From contig CAIQJF010000065.1 of NCBI GenBank assembly GCA_903872075.1, positions 32,779 to 96,778 on the forward strand: a DNA stretch of 64,000 nt, read 5' to 3'. A model generated the notes under the pieces. That model was not told the DNA's origin, did not search any database, and was given only the letters and a program-made list of their open reading frames with translations. This document shows, piece by piece, positions 18,184 through 27,622 of the stretch (the first letter of the stretch is position 1; each line of letters starts with the position of its first letter). Source of the stretch: an uncultured Caulobacteraceae bacterium. Lineage in GTDB: Bacteria > Pseudomonadota > Alphaproteobacteria > Caulobacterales > Caulobacteraceae. The translations under genes were made by a program, and so were the position numbers.

Positions 18184-18672
18184 TCAGCCCAGGCTGTCGC
18201 CTCGCCCGAGAGGATCGGGCAGGGGGACGCCGTTCGCTACGAACTGCAAGGACACCGAGTTGATGCAGTACCGGAGCCGGGTCGGCGGCGGGCCGTCCGG
18301 GAAAACATGTCCCTGGTGCGAGTCGCAGCGGGCGCAGCGGGTCTCGATTCGGACCATGCCGTAGCTGGTGTCGCGCACGGCCCGCACGTGGCTTTCCTCG
18401 ATCGGCGCGAAGAAGCTCGGCCAGCCGGTGCCGCTCTCGAACTTGGTCCTGGCCTGGAAAAGGGGGAGCCCGCAGAGGCGGCAGCAGTAGGCGCCATCCT
18501 CCTTGTTATCCAGCAGGCCGCCGCAGAACGGCGCCTCGGTGCCGTGGTGCAGAAGCACCTCCTTTTCCTCGCGGGTCAGGCCGGCTTCCAGGCGTTTAAG
18601 GTCGGCAACGGTCGGCGCGGTGAGGTCGAACCCGGTGGGGGAGAGGCGGGGGCTCTGGGTGGTCTCGGTCAT
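18184..18672 (-). CDS. msrB: Peptide-methionine (R)-S-oxide reductase
   Basis: Reduces the R epimer of methionine sulfoxide in proteins using thioredoxin. 162 residues from ATG 18672, chosen because GAGGACTCC precedes it; ATG 18705 would add 11 residues. Zinc-binding pairs CCRLCG and CARCD, the substrate segment SGTGWPSF, the GHVF loop and the catalytic Cys in RYCINSVSL are all present. No signal peptide, so cytoplasmic. It converges on htpG (10-base gap), and both act on damaged proteins, though they cannot be co-transcribed. Confidence 0.94.
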   Translation of the reverse strand: MTETTQSPRLSPTGFDLTAPTVADLKRLEAGLTREEKEVLLHHGTEAPFCGGLLDNKEDGAYCCRLCGLPLFQARTKFESGTGWPSFFAPIEESHVRAVRDTSYGMVRIETRCARCDSHQGHVFPDGPPPTRLRYCINSVSLQFVANGVPLPDPLGRGDSLG

Positions 18673-18770
18673 GGAGTCCTCTTGCGTGGCCTGACGCTTG
18701 GGCATGGTTGTAAATCGGCGTCTTCGCGTCTAACCCCCGATATAACGTTTAAGAAGGCTGCCCCAACCGG

Positions 18771-20771
18771 ATGTTCTCGAAAATTCTGATCGCCAACCGC
18801 GGAGAGATCGCGGTCCGCATCATCAAGACCTGCCGCCGCATGGGTATCGCCACGGTGGTGGTCTACTCGGAAGCCGACGCGGATTCCCTGGCCGTCTCCA
18901 TGGCCGATGAGACCGTATTCATCGGCCCATCGCCCGCCAACCAGTCCTATCTGGTGGCCGAAAAGATCATCGCCGCCTGCAAGGCGACCGGCGCGGAAGC
19001 CGTGCATCCGGGCTTCGGCTTTCTGTCGGAAAAGGCGGAATTTGCACGACAATGCGCCGAGGCGGGGATCGTCTTCATCGGTCCTAATCCGGATGCGATC
19101 GACGCCATGGGCGACAAGATCCAGTCCAAGCTTTTCGCGGCCAGGGCAAACATCAACATCGTTCCGGGGCACATCGGCGAAATCGACGACACCGCCCACG
19201 CCGTGCGTATCTCGGAGGAAATTGGCTATCCGGTGATGATCAAGGCCTCCGCCGGCGGCGGTGGCAAGGGCATCCGCGTGGCCTGGAACCGGCGCGACGT
19301 GGAAGAGGGATTTCCGGCCGTGAAGGCCGAGGCAAAGGGCGCCTTCGGCGACGACCGGATTTTCATCGAGAAGTTCATCGTCAATCCTCGCCACATCGAG
19401 ATTCAGGTGCTCGGCGATAAGCACGGACACGTGATCCACCTATTCGAGCGGGAGTGCTCGATCCAGCGCCGCAACCAGAAGGTGATCGAGGAGGCGCCGT
19501 CGCCGCTGCTGGACGCCGAGACCCGGGCCGCCATGGGCGCCCAGGCCGTGGCCCTCGCCCAGGCGGTGCATTATGACTCCGCCGGCACCGTCGAGTTCGT
19601 CGCAGGCCAGGACAAGTCGTTCTATTTCCTGGAGATGAACACCCGTCTGCAGGTCGAACATCCGGTCACTGAACTGATCACCGGCGTGGATCTCGTCGAA
19701 CAGATGCTTCGTAGCGCCGCGGGCGAGCCGCTATCGTTCGGCCAGTCCGACCTGTCGATCAAGGGTTGGGCGATGGAGAGCCGGATCTACGCCGAGGACC
19801 CTTATCGTAAGTTCCTGCCGTCGATCGGCCGTCTGTCGCGGTACAAAACCCCGGCGGAGGGCGACCAGGGCGGCTACATCGTCCGCAATGACACGGGCGT
19901 GCGGGAAGGGGATGAGATTTCCACCTTCTATGACCCGATGATCGCCAAGCTCTGCGCCTGGGCGCCTGACCGCTCCGGCGCCATCGCCGGTATGGCCCGC
20001 GCGCTAGAGGATCTGCATATCGAGGGCCCTGGCCACAACACGGCGTTCCTGTCTGCGGTGATGGATCAGACGCGGTTCGCCTCGGGCGAGCTCTCGACCA
20101 ACTATATCAAGGACGAGTTCCCCGACGGCTTTTCGGGTCTCGATCCCCAACCCTGGCAGGCCGATGTGATCATGGCGGCGGGCATCCATATGCATCGCAT
20201 CCAGGCAGCGCGCGCGCGCAGCATCGGCGGCAGCCTCTCGCCGCTCAACCATCGCCTGGAGTGGGCGGTAGTGGCGGGCGGCCTGCGGAGGGATGTGACC
20301 GTCTCCGATCTGGAAGGGGTGACGATTATCGCCATTCCGGGCGAGGGACGCTCGATTTGCCTCGACAGCGTCGTGTGGAAGCCGGGCGATGCGCTGTTTT
20401 CGGGGAAGGTGGACGGCCGCGCCTTCACCGCCACGGTCGCCAATGCGCCGGAAGGCTTCACCATCCGTTTCCGGGCCGTGCGTCAGCGCGTGTTGGTCAT
20501 GACACCGATGTCCGCCGACCTGCACCAGCGCTTGCCCGAGAAGACGCCGCCCGACACCTCGCGTCTGGTGGTCTCGCCTATGCCGGGGCTGGTGGTCTCG
20601 ATGGATGTCGTCGAGGGCGAAGAGGTCAAGGAAGGCCAGGTCATCTGCGTCATCGAGGCGATGAAGATGCAGAATATCATCCGTGCAGAGCGTGACGGAA
20701 AGATTGGCTCGCTCGGCGCCAAGGCGGGCGATAGCGTCGCGGCGGATGACGTGCTGGCGCAATTCGCCTAG
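18771..20771 (+). CDS. pccA: Propionyl-CoA carboxylase, alpha (biotin) subunit
   Basis: 666 residues combining biotin carboxylase and biotin carrier. From the N-terminus: FSKILIANRGEIAVRI, ATP-grasp loop KASAGGGGKGIRVAW near residue 160, ERECSIQRRNQKVIEEAPS, EMNTRLQVEHPVTE, then a linker domain and the carrier with the biotinylated Lys in EAMKMQN about 35 residues from the end. The length and linker fit PccA better than acetyl-CoA carboxylase AccC (about 450 residues). It is divergent from msrB; a GATATAAC -10-like box at 18739-18746 lies upstream. Confidence 0.94.
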   Translation: MFSKILIANRGEIAVRIIKTCRRMGIATVVVYSEADADSLAVSMADETVFIGPSPANQSYLVAEKIIAACKATGAEAVHPGFGFLSEKAEFARQCAEAGIVFIGPNPDAIDAMGDKIQSKLFAARANINIVPGHIGEIDDTAHAVRISEEIGYPVMIKASAGGGGKGIRVAWNRRDVEEGFPAVKAEAKGAFGDDRIFIEKFIVNPRHIEIQVLGDKHGHVIHLFERECSIQRRNQKVIEEAPSPLLDAETRAAMGAQAVALAQAVHYDSAGTVEFVAGQDKSFYFLEMNTRLQVEHPVTELITGVDLVEQMLRSAAGEPLSFGQSDLSIKGWAMESRIYAEDPYRKFLPSIGRLSRYKTPAEGDQGGYIVRNDTGVREGDEISTFYDPMIAKLCAWAPDRSGAIAGMARALEDLHIEGPGHNTAFLSAVMDQTRFASGELSTNYIKDEFPDGFSGLDPQPWQADVIMAAGIHMHRIQAARARSIGGSLSPLNHRLEWAVVAGGLRRDVTVSDLEGVTIIAIPGEGRSICLDSVVWKPGDALFSGKVDGRAFTATVANAPEGFTIRFRAVRQRVLVMTPMSADLHQRLPEKTPPDTSRLVVSPMPGLVVSMDVVEGEEVKEGQVICVIEAMKMQNIIRAERDGKIGSLGAKAGDSVAADDVLAQFA

Positions 20772-20895
20772 GTTGCTTCGGTCCGCGACCGCGAATGGCG
20801 ATCGTTGTGACTGCGGGGGCTGCGCCGCGGCGTTCATGAGCGTCGGGACGGGCGAACTCCCGGCCTGAAATGTCATTGTCCTTCTGAGGTTTCGC

Positions 20896-22380
20896 ATGAA
20901 GATCGAATTCGAGTCCGCTCCCGCCGAGGCTGGTGCAAAGACCGCTATTGCCGTTCTGGTCGCCGAAAAGGCGGACCTCTCTGGCGCGGCCGCGGCTTTG
21001 AACGCCACGACCAGCGGCGCCCTGCGACGGGCGATGGACGGCGCGCGCTTCACCGGCGCCAAGGGGCAGACACTCGACGTGCTTGCGCCGCACGGCCTGG
21101 ACGCGGCGCGGATTACGCTTGTTGGCGCCGGAACAGGGACGACCCTGAGCGCGGAAGCGGCCGAAGCCGCCGGCGCAACCGCCTACAACGCCGTGAAGAC
21201 GACCGGTCTTGAGACCCTGGTGCTCGGCCTTGCCGGCGTTTCAGCCGACACCGCCGCCGCCGCGGCTTTCGGCATTCGCCTGGCCGCCTACCGCTTCGAC
21301 CGTTACCGGACGACCGAGAAGGCGGAAAAGAAGCCCTCGATCAAGAAGGTGCGTATCGAGACTGACGATCCCAAGGCCGCAGCGAAAGCCTTCAAGCGGC
21401 TGTCCGGCCTGGCCGACGCCGTGATTTTCGCCCGGGATCTGGTCTCCGAGCCGGCCAACATCCTCTATCCCGAGGAATTTGCCCGCCGGGTGAAAGCGCT
21501 CACCAGCCTCGGGCTTGAGATCGAGGTCCTCGGTGAGAAGGAGATGAAGAAACTCGGCATGGGCGCGCTGCTCGGCGTCGGTCAGGGCAGCGTCCGTGAC
21601 AGCCAACTGGTGGTCATGCAGTGGAAGGGCGCAAAGGATCCGGACGCCCAACCGGTCGCCTTCGTCGGCAAGGGCGTCTGTTTCGACACGGGTGGTATCA
21701 GCCTCAAGCCGGCCGACGGCATGGAAGAAATGATCACCGACATGGGCGGCGCGGCGGCCGTGACAGGGGCGATGTACGCCCTGGCGTCGCGCAAGGCGAA
21801 GGTGAATGCCGTCGGCATTCTCGGGCTGGTGGAGAACATGCCGGATGGCAACGCCCAGCGCCCTGGCGATGTTGTGAAGACCATGTCCGGCCAGACCGTG
21901 GAGGTGATCAACACCGACGCCGAGGGACGCCTCGTCCTCGCCGACGCCATCTGGTACTGCCAGCAGCGGTTCAAGCCGAAATTCCTCATCGACCTGGCGA
22001 CTCTGACCGGGGCGATCATCGTTGCCCTGGGCAAGGATCTGGGCGGGATGTTCAGCAACAACGACGAGCTTGCCGATCGCCTTCTGGGCGCGTCGAAGTC
22101 GAGCGGCGACGCTCTGTGGCGCATGCCGATGCCGCCCCAGTACGACAAGAACATCGACAGCGCCGTGGCCGACATGAAGAACGTCGGGCCCCGTTACGGC
22201 GGATCGATCACCGCCGCCCTGTTCATCCAGCGCTTTGTGAAGGAAACGCCCTGGGCGCATCTGGATATCGCCTCCACCGCCTGGAAGCCGAACTCCACCG
22301 TCCCGACAATTCCGAGCGGCGCGACGGGCTTCGGCGTCCGTCTGCTCGATCGCCTCGTGGCCGACGGCTACGAGGACTGA
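20896..22380 (+). CDS. pepA: Leucyl aminopeptidase (cytosol aminopeptidase, M17)
   Basis: 494-residue M17 exopeptidase releasing N-terminal residues from peptides. The metal- and substrate-binding motifs are clear: GKGVCFDTGGISLKP (Lys and Asp ligands), DMGGAA and the signature NTDAEGRLVLADA. The N-terminal alpha/beta domain (1-170) has the usual weak conservation. No signal peptide. It starts 124 bases after pccA and ends 10 bases before holC; in many proteobacteria pepA also precedes holC, so the pairing is conserved. Confidence 0.96.
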   Translation: MKIEFESAPAEAGAKTAIAVLVAEKADLSGAAAALNATTSGALRRAMDGARFTGAKGQTLDVLAPHGLDAARITLVGAGTGTTLSAEAAEAAGATAYNAVKTTGLETLVLGLAGVSADTAAAAAFGIRLAAYRFDRYRTTEKAEKKPSIKKVRIETDDPKAAAKAFKRLSGLADAVIFARDLVSEPANILYPEEFARRVKALTSLGLEIEVLGEKEMKKLGMGALLGVGQGSVRDSQLVVMQWKGAKDPDAQPVAFVGKGVCFDTGGISLKPADGMEEMITDMGGAAAVTGAMYALASRKAKVNAVGILGLVENMPDGNAQRPGDVVKTMSGQTVEVINTDAEGRLVLADAIWYCQQRFKPKFLIDLATLTGAIIVALGKDLGGMFSNNDELADRLLGASKSSGDALWRMPMPPQYDKNIDSAVADMKNVGPRYGGSITAALFIQRFVKETPWAHLDIASTAWKPNSTVPTIPSGATGFGVRLLDRLVADGYED

Positions 22381-22390
22381 GACCGCTCCG

Positions 22391-22849
22391 GTGGCCGGCG
22401 CCCCTTGCGAGGTGTGGTTCTATCACCTTGAGCGCAGCACGCTGGAGCAGGTCCTGCCCGAACTGCTGGAGAAGACCCTGGCGCGCGGTTGGCGGGCGCG
22501 GGTGCGATCAGAGTTTCCCGATCGCATCGAGGCGGCTGATGGCTGGCTGTGGACCTATCGGGATGACAGCTTCCTGCCGCACGGCTTGGCGAGTGAGCCC
22601 CTGGCCGAGCGGCAGCCCGTGCTGCTCGGGGACGGCCCTGGGAATCCCAACGGGGCGAAAGCCCTTTTTGTCCTCGATGGCGATCCCGGTGATCTGGCCG
22701 ATTTCGAGCGCTGCATAGTGGTGTTCAACGGCCGTGATGACATCGCCCTCGCTGACGCCCGCGTCCTGTGGAAGCGCCTGAAGGGGGCCGGACACGCCGT
22801 GACCTATTGGCGTCAGGGCGAAAGCAAGGGCTGGCAGAAACAGGCCTAA
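22391..22849 (+). CDS. holC: DNA polymerase III subunit chi
   Basis: 152-residue chi subunit, the clamp-loader component that links the replisome to SSB. It starts at GTG 22391, 10 bases after pepA. EVWFYHLERSTLEQVLPELLEKTLARGWRA-like N-terminus, the WTYRDDSFLPHG segment and the ARVLWKRLKGAGHAVTYWRQ C-terminus are characteristic. Its last four bases overlap the end of the convergent ABC-F gene. Context (pepA-holC) matches other proteobacteria. Confidence 0.93.
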   Translation: MAGAPCEVWFYHLERSTLEQVLPELLEKTLARGWRARVRSEFPDRIEAADGWLWTYRDDSFLPHGLASEPLAERQPVLLGDGPGNPNGAKALFVLDGDPGDLADFERCIVVFNGRDDIALADARVLWKRLKGAGHAVTYWRQGESKGWQKQA

Positions 22850-24720
22850 CCGGCGGCGACCCGCGCCGTTTCATAGACCTCCGCCGCCGCCATCCACTTC
22901 GCCTCCGCCTCCTCGAGGCGCTCAATCATTCGAGCGTGCCGCTTCTTCACCTCCACGATCTTCGCTGGATTGTTGTAGGTGGCGGGATCCGCGAGCTGGG
23001 CGTCGAGTTCGGCGAACAGTTTGGTCTCCCGCGCCAGCACCTCCTCGGCCGCCTCCAGCTTGCGCTTGAGCGGGGCGAGGGCCCCTTTTGGCGGGGCAGG
23101 CGGCGCGGCGGGCTCTGGCGCGGGCGGCGGGGTCTTCGCCGGGTTGCGGTTGGCCGCGCGGGCGCGGTCCAGGACGAACTTGGCGTAGTCGTCCATGTCG
23201 CCGTCAAAGGGTTTCACCGTGCCGTCGGTGACCAGCCAGAGACGGTCGGCCACCATCTCCATCAGCGATCGATCGTGGGTGATCAGGATGACGGCGCCCG
23301 AATAGTCGTTCAGGGCCTCGGTCAGGGCGCGGCGGCTATCGATGTCCAGGTGGTTTGTGGGTTCGTCGAGAATCAACAGGTGAGGCCGCTCCATGGCTAC
23401 CATGTTCAGCAGAAGGCGCGCCCGTTCGCCGCCTGAGAGGCTGGCGACACTGGTCTCGGCCTTCTGAACGGTCATGCCGAACTGGGCCAGACGCGAGCGG
23501 CGTTGGGCTTCGCTCGCCTCGGGTATTGCCCTTCGGATGATGGCCAGCGGCGTGTCCTCGGGGTCCATCGCCTCGATCTGATGCTGGTGGAACCAGGCGA
23601 CTTTCATTCGGCGGTCGCGGTGCACATGTCCACCGGTGGTCGGCAGCGCGCCTGCGATCATCTTGGCGAAGGTGCTCTTGCCCGACCCATTGACCCCTAG
23701 CAGTCCGATGCGGTCGTCGATGTCCAGGCGCAGGTTGAGGCGGTGGAGCACCGGCGGCCCGCCGTAGCCCACCGCGACACCCTCCAGGCGCACCAGGGGC
23801 GGGGCCAGTGGCCGTTCGGGCGAGGGGATGAGGAACGGCGCGACATGTTCCTCGATCGCCGGGGCGACGCTTTCCAGCTTGGCGATCATCTTCATGCGCG
23901 ACTGGGCCTGGCGGGCCTTGGTGGCGGAAGCGCGGAAACGATCCACGAACGCCTGCATGTGCGCGCGCTTGGCTTCGATCTTGCCGCGCATGGCGGTCTG
24001 CAGGCGGAGCTTTTCCGCCCGCTGCTTCTCGAAGCTGGAAAAGCCGCCTGTGTAGTAGTCCAGTTTGCCCTCGGTGAGGTGCAGGATGGCGTCCACCGAA
24101 TGGTCGAGCAGTTCGCGGTCGTGGCTGATGATCAGGGCGCTGTGGGGGTATTTCTTCAGCCGCGCCTCAAGCCAAAGCGCCCCTTCCATATCGAGATAGT
24201 TGGTTGGCTCGTCGAGCAGCAGCAGGTCGGGCTCGGCAAACAGCGCCGCGGCCATGGCGACCCGCATCCGCCATCCGCCTGAAAATTCGGCCATCGGCCG
24301 ATAAAGGTCGGCCGTCGAGAATCCCAGGCCGCTGAGGATTTCGGCGGCGCGCGACGGCGCTCTATCGGCGTCGATTTCGTTCAGGCGGGCGTAGATATCG
24401 CCCATGCGCTCCGGTTCGGCCGTCTCGAGTTCAGCCAGGAGGGCCGCGCGTTCCAGGTCGGCGGCCAGCACGGTCTCCAGCAGCGGGATCGGCGTCGCCT
24501 CGTGCTCCTGGTCCACCGCGGCGATGCGGGCGGCGCGCGGATAGTCGATGTCGCCGCCGCCCGCGCCGAGCTGGCCGAGGATCAGCTTGAACAGGGTGGA
24601 TTTGCCGGCGCCGTTGCGACCCACCAGCCCGACCTTCGCCCCGATGGGAAGGGTGACGGTGGCATGGTCGAAGAAGCGCCGCCCCCAGGCGTCGAAAACA
24701 AGATCATGAATGCGGAGCAT
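22846..24720 (-). CDS. ABC-F family ATPase (Uup/YheS type)
   Basis: 624-residue protein with two ABC nucleotide-binding domains and no membrane segments, as in ribosome-associated ABC-F factors. Walker A GRNGAGKS and GVNGSGKS; signature motifs EFSGGWRMR and [11 protein letters not shown]; Walker [14 protein letters not shown] and [13 protein letters not shown]. The linker between the domains is highly charged, and a Pro/Ala-rich stretch ([17 protein letters not shown]) leads into a C-terminal coiled coil with alternating Glu/Lys, as in Uup. Its likely role is rescue of stalled ribosomes or DNA-related functions reported for Uup; it is not an antibiotic transporter. Confidence 0.92.
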   Translation of the reverse strand: MLRIHDLVFDAWGRRFFDHATVTLPIGAKVGLVGRNGAGKSTLFKLILGQLGAGGGDIDYPRAARIAAVDQEHEATPIPLLETVLAADLERAALLAELETAEPERMGDIYARLNEIDADRAPSRAAEILSGLGFSTADLYRPMAEFSGGWRMRVAMAAALFAEPDLLLLDEPTNYLDMEGALWLEARLKKYPHSALIISHDRELLDHSVDAILHLTEGKLDYYTGGFSSFEKQRAEKLRLQTAMRGKIEAKRAHMQAFVDRFRASATKARQAQSRMKMIAKLESVAPAIEEHVAPFLIPSPERPLAPPLVRLEGVAVGYGGPPVLHRLNLRLDIDDRIGLLGVNGSGKSTFAKMIAGALPTTGGHVHRDRRMKVAWFHQHQIEAMDPEDTPLAIIRRAIPEASEAQRRSRLAQFGMTVQKAETSVASLSGGERARLLLNMVAMERPHLLILDEPTNHLDIDSRRALTEALNDYSGAVILITHDRSLMEMVADRLWLVTDGTVKPFDGDMDDYAKFVLDRARAANRNPAKTPPPAPEPAAPPAPPKGALAPLKRKLEAAEEVLARETKLFAELDAQLADPATYNNPAKIVEVKKRHARMIERLEEAEAKWMAAAEVYETARVAAG

Positions 24721-24779
24721 GAGGGGAGCGTCTGCCGTTAAGGAGTCGAAGGCTTTGGAGGGAAGCGGCGCCCGCCGCC

Positions 24780-24808
24780 TTGGCGGACGCCCCTGGCGTG
24801 GCTATAAG
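24780..24808 (+). promoter_or_regulatory. Putative ndk promoter
   Basis: TTGGCG (24780-24785), 15-base spacer and GCTATAAG (24801-24808), close to the Caulobacter housekeeping -10 form GCTANAWC. Transcription would start near 24815, about 35 bases before the ndk ATG. Confidence 0.5.
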
Positions 24809-24850
24809 CCGCCACCCCAACCTTTCCAACCGCCTCAGAGTATCATCCGC

Positions 24851-25270
24851 ATGACCGAACGCACCTTCTCGATCATTAAGCCCGACGCGACCAAGCGTAA
24901 CCTCACGGGCAAGATCAACGCCGTCATCGAGGAATCGGGCCTGCGCATCGTCGCTCAGCGCCGGATCCGGATGACCCAGGAAGAAGCCGAAGACTTCTAC
25001 GACGTTCACCGCGAGCGTCCGTTTTACGGCGAACTGGTTGAGTTCATGATCTCCGAACCGGTGGTTGTTCAGGTGCTTCAAGGCGACAACGCCGTGGCCC
25101 GCTATCGTGAAGTCATGGGCGCGACCAACCCCGCCCAGGCCGCCGACGGCACCATCCGCAAGCTGTTCGCTCTGTCGGTCGGCGAGAACTCGGTTCACGG
25201 CTCCGACAGCGTCGACAACGCCAAGATTGAAATCGCCCAGTTCTTCGACGAAGCCGACATCGTCGGCTAA
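24851..25270 (+). CDS. ndk: Nucleoside diphosphate kinase
   Basis: 139-residue enzyme equilibrating NTP and NDP pools, the exact family length. ATG 24851 begins [16 protein letters not shown]; upstream in-frame codons are non-homologous. The phospho-histidine lies in NSVHGSDS, with the RNLTGKI and FYxxH segments also present. It is divergent from the ABC-F gene and convergent with purM. Confidence 0.97.
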   Translation: MTERTFSIIKPDATKRNLTGKINAVIEESGLRIVAQRRIRMTQEEAEDFYDVHRERPFYGELVEFMISEPVVVQVLQGDNAVARYREVMGATNPAQAADGTIRKLFALSVGENSVHGSDSVDNAKIEIAQFFDEADIVG

Positions 25271-25279
25271 AATCTGGTG

Positions 25280-25302
25280 CGCCCTCCCGTTACGGGAGGG
25301 CG
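25280..25302. terminator. Bidirectional hairpin between ndk and purM
   Basis: Perfect 10-base arms CGCCCTCCCG (25280-25289) and CGGGAGGGCG (25293-25302) with a 3-base loop. It lies between convergent stops. The T-run is short on the plus side, and an AATCTGG-containing AT-richer stretch serves the minus side. It shares its stem core with the hairpin at 48345-48368. Confidence 0.6.
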
Positions 25303-25318
25303 TTCGCTGCGCCGATCT

Positions 25319-26344
25319 TCAGGCTGCGGCGATCTGGCCGCAAATGAAGGCGTCCTCGCCCGACTCCAGCAGAGCGGCGAGCACATAAGCCGCATCCTCA
25401 GCCGCCACGACCAGCATGAAGCCGACGCCGCAATTGAATGTGCGGCGAAGTTCCTCATCCGAGACACCCCCGACGTCCTGCATCCAGGCGAACACCGGTG
25501 GAGGCGTCCAGGCGGACCAGTCGAACACGGCCACGAGTCCGTCGGCGAGGGCGCGGGGTGGATTTTCGATCAGGCCGCCGCCCGTAATATGCGCGCCGCC
25601 CTTCAGTTTGCCCGCCTTGGCCAGAGGCAGAACCGACTGCACATAGATGCGTGTCGGCGTCATCAGCGCCTCGGCCAGGGTCGCGTCGGACTGGAACGGG
25701 CACGGCGCATCCCAGCCAAGGCCGGACCGCTCGACGATGCGGCGGATCAGCGAATAGCCATTGGAATGGGGACCGGAGGAGGCGAGGCCGATGAGCACGT
25801 CGCCGACTTTCTGCGCCTCCAACCGCGGCAGCACGCCATCGCGCTTGACCGCGCCCAGGCAAAATCCCGCCAGGTCGTAGTCGCCGCCCGCGTACATGCC
25901 CGGCATTTCAGCCGTCTCGCCGCCGGCGAGGGCCGCACCGGCCTGCCGGCAGCCCTCGGCGATGCCCGCGACGACCTTGGTGGCCGCCTCCACATCCAGC
26001 TTGCCGGTGGCGAAATAGTCGAGGAACACCAGGGGTTCTGCACCCTGCGCCAGCAGATCGTTGACGCACATGGCCACGAGATCGATCCCGACCGTATCGT
26101 GGAGACCGGTTTCGATGGCGATCTTGAGCTTGGTGCCGACACCGTCAGTGGTCGAGACGATCAGGGGGTCGTCGTAGCCGGCGGCGCGCAGGTCGAAGAG
26201 GGCGCCGAAGCCGCCGAGCTGCGCATCGGCCCCTGGTCGGCGGGTCGATTTGGCGAGAGGCTTGATTCGCTCGACGAGCTCCGCCCCCGCGTCGATGTCG
26301 ACGCCGGCCTCGGCATAGGTCAGCCCATTGGCTCTGTCGGTCAT
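25319..26344 (-). CDS. purM: Phosphoribosylformylglycinamidine cyclo-ligase
   Basis: 341-residue AIR synthetase of de novo purine synthesis, normal length. Motifs: [14 protein letters not shown] at the N-terminus, [45 protein letters not shown] and [14 protein letters not shown] 26344 is preceded by GGAAGATC. purN, often the next gene in alphaproteobacteria, is not downstream; ndk converges there instead. It is divergent from rnd across 96 bases. Confidence 0.96.
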   Translation of the reverse strand: MTDRANGLTYAEAGVDIDAGAELVERIKPLAKSTRRPGADAQLGGFGALFDLRAAGYDDPLIVSTTDGVGTKLKIAIETGLHDTVGIDLVAMCVNDLLAQGAEPLVFLDYFATGKLDVEAATKVVAGIAEGCRQAGAALAGGETAEMPGMYAGGDYDLAGFCLGAVKRDGVLPRLEAQKVGDVLIGLASSGPHSNGYSLIRRIVERSGLGWDAPCPFQSDATLAEALMTPTRIYVQSVLPLAKAGKLKGGAHITGGGLIENPPRALADGLVAVFDWSAWTPPPVFAWMQDVGGVSDEELRRTFNCGVGFMLVVAAEDAAYVLAALLESGEDAFICGQIAAA

Positions 26345-26403
26345 GATCTTCCGGTGAACTCACTCAAAAATGTCGGAATCGAAACGCCTGTCATCTGATG
26401 GTC

Positions 26404-26434
26404 TTGCGGACTCGGGCACAGGCGAGGCTATAGC
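26404..26434 (+). promoter_or_regulatory. Putative promoter giving a leaderless rnd transcript
   Basis: TTGCGG (26404-26409), 17-base spacer, GCTATAGC (26427-26434). The ATG of rnd is only 6 bases past the -10 element, so transcription would begin at or next to the A of the start codon; no Shine-Dalgarno sequence precedes it. Confidence 0.5.
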
Positions 26435-26440
26435 TAACCG

Positions 26441-27610
26441 ATGACGCCCATAACAACCACCGCCGAGCTCACGGCGTTCTGCGAACAACTCCGGGGACAG
26501 CCCTATGTGGCCGTCGACACGGAGTTCATGCGCGAAACCACCTACTGGCCGAAGCTCTGTCTGATCCAGGCCGCGACCCCAACCGCCGAGGCGGTGATCG
26601 ATCCGCTGTCACCAGACATGGATCTTTCGCCCTTCCTGGCCGTGATGGCCGACCCTTCGATCGAGAAGGTCTTTCATGCCGCGCGGCAGGACGTGGAGAT
26701 CTTCTCCAATCTGGGGGCGATACCGATTCCCTTGTTCGACACGCAGATCGCCGGCATGGCCGCGGGCTTCGGCGAACAGATCGCCTACGACGCTCTGGTC
26801 CGTCACATGTTGAAGATCGATCTCGACAAGTCGAGCCGGTTCACTGATTGGGCCCGTCGGCCGCTGAGCGAGGCGCAACTGACCTACGCTTTGGCCGACG
26901 TCACCCATCTTGCCCGTCTTTTCCCGATGCTTCGCGGGCGCCTTGAGGAGTCGGGTCGACTTGCCTGGGTCACCGAGGAGATGCGGGCGATGACCGACCC
27001 GGCCCTCTACGACGTGGAGCCCGAGAACGCCTGGAAGCGCCTGAGGCCGCGGCGCCACACCTCCAAATATCTGTCGGTGTTCCGCGCCGTCGCCGCTTGG
27101 CGAGAGCGCACCGCCCAAACCCGTGACCAGCCGCGCGGCCGAATCCTTAAGGACGAGGCGATCGATGAACTGGCGACGCAGACGCCGACCGACGCCGACG
27201 GCTTCAACCGGCTTCGGTCGGTCCCCAAGGGCTTCGCCGGATCGAAGTTCGGTCCGGAGTTGATCGAGGCGATCAGGGAAGCAGTGAAGAATGCCGACAC
27301 CTATGCGCCGCAGACCGCCAAATCAGGGCCATCGGCGCCGCAGGCCGCGGGGGCGGTGGTTGAACTTCTGAAGGTGCTTCTCAAGGCTCGCGCGGAAGAT
27401 GCCGACGTTGCCTCCAAGCTCATCGCCACGGTGGCTGATCTTGAGAAGATCGCCGCAGATGACAACGCCGACACGCCGGCGTTGCAAGGCTGGCGACGCG
27501 ACGCGTTCGGGGCCGACGCCCTTAAGCTAAAGCGCGGTGAACTGGCCCTGGTGCTGGACGGCTCGCGTGTCCGGGTTGTGGAGGTCCGCCGCGCGCCGAA
27601 ACCCGATTGA
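26441..27610 (+). CDS. rnd: Ribonuclease D
   Basis: 389-residue 3'-5' exoribonuclease in tRNA 3' maturation. The DEDD exonuclease motifs are seen: VAVDTEFMRETTY (Asp, Glu), VFHAARQDVEIF (Asp) and LTYALADVTHLARLF (Tyr-x-x-x-Asp). An HRDC domain follows at about 205-290 (AWRERTAQTRDQPRGRILKDE...), then a second helical C-terminal region, as in other alphaproteobacterial RNase D proteins. It has a probable leaderless start (see promoter) and converges on the sulfatase. Confidence 0.95.
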   Translation: MTPITTTAELTAFCEQLRGQPYVAVDTEFMRETTYWPKLCLIQAATPTAEAVIDPLSPDMDLSPFLAVMADPSIEKVFHAARQDVEIFSNLGAIPIPLFDTQIAGMAAGFGEQIAYDALVRHMLKIDLDKSSRFTDWARRPLSEAQLTYALADVTHLARLFPMLRGRLEESGRLAWVTEEMRAMTDPALYDVEPENAWKRLRPRRHTSKYLSVFRAVAAWRERTAQTRDQPRGRILKDEAIDELATQTPTDADGFNRLRSVPKGFAGSKFGPELIEAIREAVKNADTYAPQTAKSGPSAPQAAGAVVELLKVLLKARAEDADVASKLIATVADLEKIAADDNADTPALQGWRRDAFGADALKLKRGELALVLDGSRVRVVEVRRAPKPD

Positions 27611-27622
27611 GCCGACGGCGAC

